Below, in pieces: positions 56,450 through 64,000 of a stretch of DNA of 64,000 nucleotides. Location of the stretch: the NCBI RefSeq assembly GCF_013248965.1, contig NZ_JABRVQ010000006.1:62001-126000 (forward strand), written 5' to 3'. Every line of letters starts with the position of its first letter. Positions within the stretch are counted from its first letter, which is position 1. The translations under genes were made by a program, and so were the position numbers. The notes beneath the pieces are model-generated. The model saw only the letters and a list, made by a program, of their open reading frames with translations. It was not told the DNA's origin and searched no databases. The DNA comes from Psychrobacter okhotskensis. Lineage in GTDB: Bacteria; Pseudomonadota; Gammaproteobacteria; Pseudomonadales; Moraxellaceae.

Positions 56450-56479
56450 AGGCGTTATTGAAAAATAGCGCCTTTTTTA
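56450..56479 (+). terminator. Terminator of the DUF3987 gene
   Basis: AGGCGTTAT, loop TGAAAA, ATAGCGCCTTTTTTAT, with one G-T pair. Flanked by TGTCAGT motifs (56426, 56434, 56503) similar to the reverse complement of the ACTGACAAA array at 57675. Confidence 0.8.
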
Positions 56480-56611
56480 TTTTTCAAATTTAGATTTTGT
56501 CAGTACAGAATTATAGCGCTATTGTTAGATAATACTTTTTTAATATTTAGTGTTAGTTTCTACAATCGATGCAACATTTGTAACTAGTTCATTTAGCGAA
56601 CTATTAGTGAA

Positions 56612-56791
56612 TTACGCTACCTCAAGGATAACCAGCAGCTCTTTAGCATCACCACTATGAGCCATGTATTGTATATGTACGGAGTTGACGGTAGGGAGTA
56701 TCCTATCTAAAAAAAGTGAGTACAGGTAAAGCTCCAGCGCCAAGAATAGAGAATAATCTACATAAAATGTTTTGAACTGCCGCAAATACAT
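56612..56791 (-). pseudogene. Possible gene remnant, 59 codons, next to the insertion sequence
   Basis: On the minus strand an ATG at 56791 opens a frame reading MYLRQFKTFYVDYSLFLALE and ending KELLVILEVA before TAA. Composition looks protein-like (amphipathic helices), but there is no clear ribosome site. The frame is open only to a TAA about 12 codons upstream, and the insertion sequence begins just beyond. It may be the 3' piece of a gene cut by that insertion, or chance. No family recognised. Confidence 0.3.
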
Positions 56792-56843
56792 CGGAGAGTG
56801 ATTTACTTTAGTCTGTTAGCGATGCCAACAGATTAAAATTATC

Positions 56844-57646
56844 GGTGGTGTATCAGAAAGTATGCTGAGGAGTTAAAAGAAGGATGACAGCCAAAGCAAG
56901 ATGATATATTTGAGGTTATGAAGACACAAATAGATATTAGCTGCCCCGACTGTCACAGTCCCAGTTCAAAGAAAAATGGCATAAAAAGCTATGGTAAGCA
57001 AAACTACCAATGTAAGGGCTGCAACCGCCAGTTCATTGGCGACCATGCCTTAAACTATAATGGCTGTCACTCTCAAATAGAAGACATTATACAGCTAATG
57101 ACGGTTAGAGGTTGCGGCGTTAGAGACATAGCTATTATAGCCTCAGTCAGTATCGGTAAAGTATTGAGCACCATAGGCTTGTCTGTTTATAAGATCGCGC
57201 CTAAGAAGCGCTACTATGAACGCTTAGAGGTTGATGAGTTCTGGACTTACGTGTATCGCAAGAAGCGTAAAGTCTGGCTCATCTACGCTTATGACCGTGC
57301 TACTAATGAGATTGTCGCTTATGTCTGGGGCAAACGTGATTTGAAAACGGCTAAGAAGCTAAGAGCACGTCTTGAGCAACTTAAAGTCAGCTATGGCTCT
57401 ATTAGTATGGATAACTGGGACAGTTTTATAACCGCCTTTAAAAGTGATAACAAACGAATTGGCAAAAAACATACGGTAGGTATTGAAGGTAATAACTGCC
57501 GTCTTAGACACCGGTTAAGACGAACGGTTAGAAAGACTTGTTGCTTCTCAAAAAAGCTTGATAATCACTTTAAAGTATTCGATCTGGTGTTCTTTTATGT
57601 CAATTATGGTTACGTCTGATACCGGCATACTTTTTAGAACACCACC
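56844..57646 (+). mobile_element. IS1-family insertion sequence
   Basis: About 803 bases, the size of an IS1 element. The ends are imperfect inverted repeats: GGTGGTGTATCAGAAAGTATGC at 56844 and the reverse complement GGTGGTGTTCTAAAAAGTAT(GC) ending at 57646. It holds one transposase gene. I could not see a clear 8-9 base target duplication in the flanks (TAAAATTATC versus ACTTTTTTAA), so the insertion may be old or rearranged. It lies between the DUF3987 gene and the recombinase trio. Confidence 0.88.
56918..57619 (+). CDS. IS1-family transposase, single uninterrupted ORF
   Basis: 233 aa. The N-terminal zinc-finger-like part has CPDCHSPSSKKNG and CKGCNRQF (InsA region), then a helix-turn-helix (VRDIAIIASVSIGKVLSTIG) and the catalytic part with Asp in LEVDEFWTYV, Asp in SMDNWDSF and Glu in GIEGNNCRLRHRL, the IS1 DDE set. 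In classical IS1 the InsA and InsB' parts are joined by frameshifting; here they are fused in one frame. Intact and probably functional. Confidence 0.92.
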   Translation: MKTQIDISCPDCHSPSSKKNGIKSYGKQNYQCKGCNRQFIGDHALNYNGCHSQIEDIIQLMTVRGCGVRDIAIIASVSIGKVLSTIGLSVYKIAPKKRYYERLEVDEFWTYVYRKKRKVWLIYAYDRATNEIVAYVWGKRDLKTAKKLRARLEQLKVSYGSISMDNWDSFITAFKSDNKRIGKKHTVGIEGNNCRLRHRLRRTVRKTCCFSKKLDNHFKVFDLVFFYVNYGYV

Positions 57647-57674
57647 ACTTTTTTAATATATTACCTCAAACCGA

Positions 57675-57755
57675 ACTGACAAAACTGACAAAACTGACAA
57701 AACTGACAAAACTGACAAAACTGACAAAACTGACAAAACTGACAAAACTGACAAA
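57675..57755 (+). repeat. Nine perfect units of ACTGACAAA
   Basis: Units start every 9 bases from 57675 to 57747 with no mismatch. The array lies 28 bases from the insertion sequence and 57 bases from the stop of the 1058-aa recombinase gene. Single TGTCAGT motifs occur on the far side of the insertion at 56426-56510, and AACTGACAAAACC occurs in the DUF3987 gene near 56204, so the motif belongs to the island. Confidence 0.95.
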
Positions 57756-57811
57756 AGTCTAGATTATAATTTATGATATTTTTGACACGTATATAAAATA
57801 ACTCTTTAAAT

Positions 57812-60800
57812 CTATTCTTGTCTAACCAATATCATTAAAGTGTGACCAACATACTTCAGTAATCCTGAAGAGCCGTAATATTCATCAGTGATAGCCATGT
57901 TTTTATTAGATAGCTTGTGCTTCTTCTGTACCACTTTTACCTCATAACCATGGAAATTCTCACGAGCGCCGACACGTATTGCGCTATCAAGCCCTAGCTC
58001 TTTTTTAATATTACGCACTGCTTGCTCGCTATGCGCCCTAATCTGCCAATGACTGGCATCGATAAGCTGACAACCTACTGTGACGAACTGCTGTAGCATC
58101 TCAAGCCGGGTCTCTTTAATCCCAAAATGAATCGATGAGGTATTTAGGTTGTGTTTATCTTTAAATATTTCCACAAACGACTTCAGTCTAGCAGGCTCAT
58201 CAATTGACATTTGATACGCACGATCAAGCGCAGTCACTAAAACTTCTTGGTTCTTATGTCCGGTAGGTGCACCTAAAATTAGTCTATCATCGGTAAACAG
58301 CTGGCAAGCATTATTGTAAATTTTTCTAGCATCACTGATAGCGATACCATGCCGAAGTGCGACCTCTGCCAACTGCCCTGCTCGTTTATCAACATTTACT
58401 GTCTGTAGTTCCTCTAATAGCGCAATCACATCGTATATTTTTGGATGAATAAATATAGATAACTGAGTATCTACCGCATCATTTTTTATGTTTTGCGGGT
58501 AAGTTACATTAACTGATGTACTGTTATCGACAAATAAAGACTCTTTGCTCACAACTTTGTTAATTAAGTAGCCACGCATCTTATCAAGATTAACCTGTTT
58601 AGTACTGCCATCATATGCTCTACCTTCTTGCCTATTCACTGTCTGATAACTAATACCTGTTACCATCTCAAATACGGTCACAGGCATAACAAGCTTAGCT
58701 TGACTCATTTGCCAGCCAGCCAGCAAATGAGCGGTATGAATATAGTACTCAAATGTAGTGTCTGGCGTTAAATGCCCGGCAAGACTAGCTAGCCCAAACC
58801 ACATCCCCTTTTCTTTGTTATTAGCAAGCACAACGCTAACGATAGCATCGCTATGGGCTTTATCATAGTCTGTCATCACCTGAGCCAGTGGTGATCCGCT
58901 TAACACCAATGCCAGCTGACTAAGTGCCGTATGCCGAAAGCTATGAAAAGTAAAGCTATGATTGCTTAATAAGTGATCCCAAATTATCTTCATCATATTA
59001 CTAAAAAACACAGGCGGCAGTGGTTGATCACCTGAACCTTGCGAAAATAAATACTTTCTTTTTAGTCTACGCTGCTGATGATAATACGAAATAACTTGCT
59101 TTAGCTCATCTGCTTTCAGCAAGCTATCTATCGGTATCACTCGTTTAGCGCTGCTGCTTTTAAGTCTGCGATAATGGTTAGGTCTGAGGATAATTTTAGG
59201 GTTCTCAATGACATAGCCATTGATACTGCTTATATCTGCAATATCGCCGACCTTAATACCAATGATCTCGTTAATACGCATACCAGTCCGATAAGCAAGT
59301 GCCAAAACAATTAGGCATAGCTGCTGTTGCTCAACCTCTAACTCTGATGTTTTAATATAATTTTGCATTGCTTGGTATACACGCGGTGACACCATTTCGG
59401 CTTTAACCACTTGCCGGTTATTGCCCCATGGAAAATACACATAAGGTGCATCGAAACGCGCCCGCTGATAATCATGAAATGCTCGCAGACGACCATAAGT
59501 GAATTTTTGGTTATCCTTTAAATGATCTAGCGTAGAAGTATTTCGCTCTGCTTTCTGTTCAACAGAATCGACTAGTGTGTTGGCTTCATCTTCTGTATCA
59601 TCAGTACTCCGGTTAAATTCAGATGATTTATTTAAGATTGAATTTTTCCGACCATCTTTAACCTTACTTTGAATAATTTGCTCATAGATTTCCTCAAAAT
59701 CATCACCCTCCCATTGATTAATTTCCTCATCCATTGTTAGCATTAGCCAGTCGCGACCAATGCAGCCGATGTATTTACTGATGGTATTAAGCCGAATGCT
59801 ATGATCATCAAGCAGCGATAACGCCCAGCCGAGCAAACGCTTCGCATTGGGCTGGCTAGCGACTGTTTTTAATATTGTGATAGTGGAAATAGCGTCATTT
59901 CTGGTTGATTTAAGCACCTCTTGAACTTCTTTGATCAGATTTTTACTAAAACTAGGGTAGTTTATGGTACCGCCTTGGCTATTCGACTTTATTGGTGATG
60001 GATAGCTGGCATTAAACAGTTCAGACCACGTTAGTGGTACAGGATTTGACTTAATGTCCTCTCGGTTATAATGGATAAGCTTATCAGTCGATAGCCCTGT
60101 GGTTTTGAGACCACCTTGTTTTACCACAGTAAGCGCACCATCAATCAGGCTACCTTCTATTTGCCGCCAGTGATAGTTGGCATATTTGATAAGCAATGAG
60201 TGCTGCGGGCGCTCACTATCTTTATTGGTGAGCTTAAGCGTTTTTGAAATATCGTTAATTATGGTATTAAATGACTTTATCTTGGCCGTGTTTAACTCTT
60301 TATCCTTTAGAGCATATAAAAAACACAAGCTCATATCATCAGGAATATAATCAACAAAACGGTGTAAGCTTTCACTGTCATCAGCCGCGCAGCCATAATT
60401 ATCATCACGCACTCTAAGCGGTATCACAGCCACTGACTCTGCCCTACTTTTTTCATCAGTCGCTGGCATGTCAATCTGATACATCTGACGCTCACCAAAC
60501 AGCCAATCGTATAACGCTCTTAGTACCTCAATATCATTAATACCACCATACATTATGCTGCAATACAGCACCCCTTCAACCAAGTCATTCACTGAGAAAC
60601 GCCGTTTTCGTTGCCAAACCTCTATCATTGTCGTACTACTGTCTGCCACAGCGCGTCCACTCACAAACCAATCATAGTTAATGGTCAAGCGCTCACGAGT
60701 TGCCAGTATCGGTACCACAGGCTCATTAAGATATATCTGGTGAGTTTTATTATAATCACGAACAAACTCTAAAAACCCACGCCGAGCCAATTGGAAGTTT

Positions 60801-60988
60801 TGAGCGGTGTCGAACGTCCCTTCTAGCAACTGGTTAATTGCTGAATAATGATACTGCAGCTCACAAGGCGGCTGCATAGAATTTTGATTGATATATTCTT
60901 CGATTAATTTTTTAGCGTCATGCTTAACACTTTTTTTGGATTCTTCTCTATTAAGCTGTCGCAGTTTATGAGCACTTATATTATCCAT
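57812..60988 (-). CDS. Very large tyrosine-recombinase-like protein (third gene of trio)
   Basis: 1058 aa from ATG 60988 (GAGG 9 bases upstream; a TTG at 61003 is also in frame). The catalytic domain is near residues 520-760: Arg about 569 in AYRTGMRINEIIG, His-x-x-Arg about 683 in FHSFRHTALSQLA, His about 738 in LAGHLTPDTTF, and Tyr about 749 in FEYYIHT. So the full R-HxxR-H-Y set is there and the protein could cleave DNA. A long N-terminal part (500 residues) of unknown fold and a 300-residue C-terminal extension make it about three times a normal integrase. It overlaps the preceding gene by 8 bases. Function in mobility is inferred. Confidence 0.75.
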   Translation of the reverse strand: MDNISAHKLRQLNREESKKSVKHDAKKLIEEYINQNSMQPPCELQYHYSAINQLLEGTFDTAQNFQLARRGFLEFVRDYNKTHQIYLNEPVVPILATRERLTINYDWFVSGRAVADSSTTMIEVWQRKRRFSVNDLVEGVLYCSIMYGGINDIEVLRALYDWLFGERQMYQIDMPATDEKSRAESVAVIPLRVRDDNYGCAADDSESLHRFVDYIPDDMSLCFLYALKDKELNTAKIKSFNTIINDISKTLKLTNKDSERPQHSLLIKYANYHWRQIEGSLIDGALTVVKQGGLKTTGLSTDKLIHYNREDIKSNPVPLTWSELFNASYPSPIKSNSQGGTINYPSFSKNLIKEVQEVLKSTRNDAISTITILKTVASQPNAKRLLGWALSLLDDHSIRLNTISKYIGCIGRDWLMLTMDEEINQWEGDDFEEIYEQIIQSKVKDGRKNSILNKSSEFNRSTDDTEDEANTLVDSVEQKAERNTSTLDHLKDNQKFTYGRLRAFHDYQRARFDAPYVYFPWGNNRQVVKAEMVSPRVYQAMQNYIKTSELEVEQQQLCLIVLALAYRTGMRINEIIGIKVGDIADISSINGYVIENPKIILRPNHYRRLKSSSAKRVIPIDSLLKADELKQVISYYHQQRRLKRKYLFSQGSGDQPLPPVFFSNMMKIIWDHLLSNHSFTFHSFRHTALSQLALVLSGSPLAQVMTDYDKAHSDAIVSVVLANNKEKGMWFGLASLAGHLTPDTTFEYYIHTAHLLAGWQMSQAKLVMPVTVFEMVTGISYQTVNRQEGRAYDGSTKQVNLDKMRGYLINKVVSKESLFVDNSTSVNVTYPQNIKNDAVDTQLSIFIHPKIYDVIALLEELQTVNVDKRAGQLAEVALRHGIAISDARKIYNNACQLFTDDRLILGAPTGHKNQEVLVTALDRAYQMSIDEPARLKSFVEIFKDKHNLNTSSIHFGIKETRLEMLQQFVTVGCQLIDASHWQIRAHSEQAVRNIKKELGLDSAIRVGARENFHGYEVKVVQKKHKLSNKNMAITDEYYGSSGLLKYVGHTLMILVRQE

Positions 60989-63293
60989 ATAGACGAACCT
61001 CAATTTGTTTTAAGTGAAGATCTGTAGCGATCGCATCTAAATGAGGGCTGAGCTGGTGCAGCTGATTGATAGAGCTTGATGACATCGGGTGCATGAACTC
61101 CTGATCAGGATGCTCGTGACCGTAAAGCGCGCAAATTAGATAGTCAGGTACGCGCCCTGTGAGCATAGTTCTCAGCTGATGACGCAGCCAATTATCCTGA
61201 TGACTAAAAAAGTCTTGCAACTGATAACGGACTCGGCTTGGCGTAATACTGGCGAAGCCTTTTGGGTTTTTTTGGTAAATTTGAATGAGGGGTTGTTCTG
61301 ATTGCAAGATGGCATTGATGGGATAAGGCGCTGCTGGACATAATGGATTATAGATAGCGGCAAATTGTTTAATATAAATAATGTAGTTTTGAATAGCCGT
61401 TATCAAAAACTTACTAAGAGGAATGAGCCTGCCATCAGACTGCGCATGACGCTCTTCTTTGTCAGACACCCATAGCATGCACCGCTGAAAGTCAAACTGG
61501 TGTAGCAAGCCTGGTGCGTGCTTGACTGGGCGAATACCAGTTTGGATCATAACAATATGCCACAGCCAAATACTATAGCTATTAAACTGCGCAATGTAGC
61601 GATCCATGTGGGATTTTAGCTTGCCATTAAAACTCTCGGCACTGACAGCCAGTTGACTAAAGAACTGCTGGCACATTGTGGTCTTTAGTGCCATATCACT
61701 ACCAATGTGGCTTCTATGCCCGTTCATCGGTACGCTACACTCATCTATTAAAAGTGCTTTTTGCTCATCATTGCAGTATTCAGTTATCAGCTCTACCGCT
61801 TTTATATAGGTTTGCTCTAGCTCTACCGTTTTAGTGCTAAGGTAATACAGCGAAGAGCTATGCCGTACATCAACACCTGTGATCAGATCAGCATATAAGG
61901 GCTTATTAATCTCGTTTTTGATGAGGATAAGTAGGCCTGCTTCAATATACTGCGGACTCAGTGCTGGTAGGTTAAGTAGATCTTTAGCGTAAGAGATAGC
62001 GGCTTTAACAGTATCGGATGAAACGGTAATTTTATCCTCAAGCATGATTTGCAAAGCTTCAGGCAGTGCGCGATAAAAGGTACTGCCGTAGCTTTGTTTG
62101 TGGGCAAGCAGATGACTTCGAGTATTAGTCGTCACATCAATCGTGATGCCAATGCTAATGATTTCACGGACACGGTCATAGACGAAATACTGCCGTTGAC
62201 TGCGACTGCATTGCCAATCAGCAATGATGCTATCAATACTAAGACCGCTTAACAGTGATAGTATTAAAACGGCATACCCAGTGCCTCCCTCTTTATCAAC
62301 ACTCATAAAGCGTTGCCAAAGCGTGGCAAATAGCATCTGATATCCGGTAATGCTTAACTGACGATGATTGGTTGGGAAATGAAATTGATTACGGCGGGCA
62401 TGTTGATGGTTGTTCTTTAATCGCCATTGCTGCAGCTCAGAGGATTTAGCAATTTGTGTGGCTGGCTTAAAGTCATTGTCTAGCAAAGGTACTTCGTCGT
62501 CATCAGCAATATTTTCAGCGATTGCCACGTTACTGTGCTTTTTTGATTGTTTCGTACCAAACACTATTCTTTGTAGTGGCTCATTGTCAGTACTCACCAC
62601 TGTCTTGATGATGGTTTGAGCCGACTTTACGCGTTTAGTGCTCCCAGTATAAGTTTTACCAACAAAGGTTTTATTATTAATTGCTACCTCATAAGCCAGC
62701 CTGATTTGACCGATTTTACTACCAAGATATTGGTTCGCTGTTTTACCTGTTGCCTCTTTCTGTTTAACGCTCGTTTCATATTGTCTGATATGAGATAAGC
62801 ATGAGGACAAGCTATCGCATTGATCGTGAATGCGGATTAACTGGTCGAGAATGCCACGCTGCGGATCAGAAGGTCTTAGCGCCATACGAACACGCACACC
62901 AAGCTTATCTATTTTGGCAAAGTGCTCATCATGGCGTACTGTGATCATAACCATAACCTTTAAGTAGCCACTCATAAACCGCCAAGCATTACTATTAACG
63001 TCTATCGCACCATAGGCCTGATAGAAGACTATCAGCATATAGGTAACCGCCCACTCTCCAGTTTTACCTTCCCGAATGGTTTGTGTCATTACCTCAGTGC
63101 AGTCTATGCCAGTAAAGTCTGCAAAATTAGACTCCGATGTTGAGGACAGTAAATCAATATCATCATCTGGCACTAAATTAATCACATCAATCACAAGCTG
63201 AGACATTTGTATGTGATGTGGTGAATCTATTGGGATAAGCTTATCAAACACTCGCCTATCGATTACTTCATTAAATAATTTAGTGTGAACCAT
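60981..63293 (-). CDS. Tyrosine-recombinase-like protein without evident nucleophile (second gene of trio)
   Basis: 770 aa. The C-terminal fifth has the shape of a tyrosine recombinase: Arg about 586 in MIQTGIRPVKHAPG, a His-x-x-Arg in WLRHQLRTML about 707, and GH about 725 in ALYGHEHPDQEF. Where the nucleophile Tyr is expected, the sequence reads MHPMSSSSINQL, with no Tyr, so it may be a partner that binds but does not cut. The rest (about 1-560) is helical and unrecognised. It overlaps both neighbours (14 bases with the first gene, 8 with the third), so the three are made together, probably as a complex. Confidence 0.7.
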   Translation of the reverse strand: MVHTKLFNEVIDRRVFDKLIPIDSPHHIQMSQLVIDVINLVPDDDIDLLSSTSESNFADFTGIDCTEVMTQTIREGKTGEWAVTYMLIVFYQAYGAIDVNSNAWRFMSGYLKVMVMITVRHDEHFAKIDKLGVRVRMALRPSDPQRGILDQLIRIHDQCDSLSSCLSHIRQYETSVKQKEATGKTANQYLGSKIGQIRLAYEVAINNKTFVGKTYTGSTKRVKSAQTIIKTVVSTDNEPLQRIVFGTKQSKKHSNVAIAENIADDDEVPLLDNDFKPATQIAKSSELQQWRLKNNHQHARRNQFHFPTNHRQLSITGYQMLFATLWQRFMSVDKEGGTGYAVLILSLLSGLSIDSIIADWQCSRSQRQYFVYDRVREIISIGITIDVTTNTRSHLLAHKQSYGSTFYRALPEALQIMLEDKITVSSDTVKAAISYAKDLLNLPALSPQYIEAGLLILIKNEINKPLYADLITGVDVRHSSSLYYLSTKTVELEQTYIKAVELITEYCNDEQKALLIDECSVPMNGHRSHIGSDMALKTTMCQQFFSQLAVSAESFNGKLKSHMDRYIAQFNSYSIWLWHIVMIQTGIRPVKHAPGLLHQFDFQRCMLWVSDKEERHAQSDGRLIPLSKFLITAIQNYIIYIKQFAAIYNPLCPAAPYPINAILQSEQPLIQIYQKNPKGFASITPSRVRYQLQDFFSHQDNWLRHQLRTMLTGRVPDYLICALYGHEHPDQEFMHPMSSSSINQLHQLSPHLDAIATDLHLKQIEVRLYG

Positions 63294-63849
63294 AAGAAGT
63301 TTCCATCCAACTCAGGTTTTTGGGTAGCCCCAGCATCACCTCATCATTGGCTAATTTACACTGCTGATACTCATAAGCACTTTGGCTGATACCAGCGAAC
63401 CTACAATAATTATCTACCGTTAGGCGCTCAATATTCATGAGTTCGCAAATAATGCTTTTTGGAGCACTGGAGCTTAAAGCCTTTAGGAACTCAGGATGAT
63501 TAATTCCCCTTGAGAAGGCTAGCTCGATCACCTCACTCCAAGCTAAGCGCTTAATATCTCTCAGGCTTTCAGCAGCAACTAAGCAAGGCTGACGTGAACT
63601 AGTCTCTTCTATTAGAATTTCATCAAACCTTCTAAACTCATTAAAAAAATAATAAGTCGAATCTTTACCAATCACCAATCGTAGCGGTGGGCGGTAATAA
63701 TCATCCAAGCCACCTATATTTATACTAGCTATTCTTGGCCTAAATTGATGCCATATCAGCAATGCCTTTTGCGCATCTTGATGAACAACCAGATTATATT
63801 TACTGAAAGTTATAAACTTCTGAGTAGGCTTTAGATGAATTTTATTCAT
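63280..63849 (-). CDS. Small first protein of the recombinase trio
   Basis: 189 aa, not firmly recognised. The N-terminal half is strand-rich (KFITFSKYNLVVHQDAQKAL, then LRLVIGKDSTYYFFNEFRRF), loosely like a ParB-type domain. The C-terminal half is helical with a possible helix-turn-helix (RLTVDNYCRFAGISQSAYEY). The 3' end overlaps the second gene by 14 bases. It is first in the operon, so it may regulate the trio or direct it to DNA. The 150 bases upstream, to the window edge, are very AT-rich and probably hold the operon promoter. Confidence 0.55.
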   Translation of the reverse strand: MNKIHLKPTQKFITFSKYNLVVHQDAQKALLIWHQFRPRIASINIGGLDDYYRPPLRLVIGKDSTYYFFNEFRRFDEILIEETSSRQPCLVAAESLRDIKRLAWSEVIELAFSRGINHPEFLKALSSSAPKSIICELMNIERLTVDNYCRFAGISQSAYEYQQCKLANDEVMLGLPKNLSWMETSYGSH

Positions 63850-64000
63850 TTTACTATTTATAATAGTGAATTATATTAATTATGATATGTTATAACTTAT
63901 CAATTGTAAAGCCTTTAATATTGCTGTTATATTTTTATCCCTATCCAACTAAAATACTGATTCACAACCATTTTTTAGACAAAAAAATACTCCCTAACCC

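Noticed and set aside
57675..57755. CRISPR-like reading of the 9-bp array
   Set aside because: Units are too short and without spacers; it is a simple tandem repeat.

Overview
The window looks like a chromosome segment of a Psychrobacter-type gammaproteobacterium (Moraxellaceae). This rests on overall protein resemblance, moderate-to-low GC and the gene mix; no database search was run. Positions 1-51511 read as ordinary chromosome with several intergenic repeat families. Positions 51435 to the right edge form one end of a genomic island inserted at a tRNA-Ile2(CAU) gene; its far end is not in the window.

Layout. 1-7249 (minus strand): a branched-chain/short-chain acyl-CoA cluster (enoyl-CoA hydratase start, acyl-CoA dehydrogenase, mmsA, propionate/acetate-CoA ligase, fatty acyl-CoA ligase), then an MFS exporter. 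9374-13012: a secreted PETase-like polyester hydrolase and three tandem paralogues of a degenerate metallo-beta-lactamase-like protein. 13138-15001: an NsrR-like Rrf2 regulator with nnrS (nitric oxide response). 15194-17415: DUF3429 protein, DASH photolyase and a small unknown gene. 17568-24623: an electrophile/aldehyde detoxification regulon made of an aldehyde dehydrogenase with a CTG start, a NemR-like TetR regulator, yqhD, curA, a DJ-1/PfpI protein and a GST; two matching 15-bp palindromes mark the operators. 24894-31210: aldonolactone oxidase with a DSD1-type PLP enzyme, and an EmrAB-like efflux pair. 31894-51351: housekeeping genes (pdxH, glmM, guaB, mscS-type channel, cysS, cobalamin adenosyltransferase, GDPD, desaturase, selO, maeB, cca, pteridine reductase).

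Island (51435-64000): tRNA-Ile2, P4-type integrase with palindromic upstream sites, an AT-rich unknown gene, AlpA-like regulator with paired palindromes, DUF3987 primase/helicase-like protein, a single-ORF IS1-family insertion sequence next to a small ORF remnant, a nine-unit 9-bp tandem repeat, and an overlapping three-gene operon on the opposite strand encoding two very large tyrosine-recombinase-like proteins and a small partner. That trio is the best candidate for a poorly described mobile system.

Intergenic repeats: three copies of a ~105-bp element bounded by GATATC palindromes (8767, 24735, 31665); a MITE-like family with GGCGTGTC-type ends (19158, 32624, remnant 27721); an eight-unit 25-bp tandem array at 31209 made of copies of the terminal repeat of a small element; and short VNTRs at 21893 and 57675.
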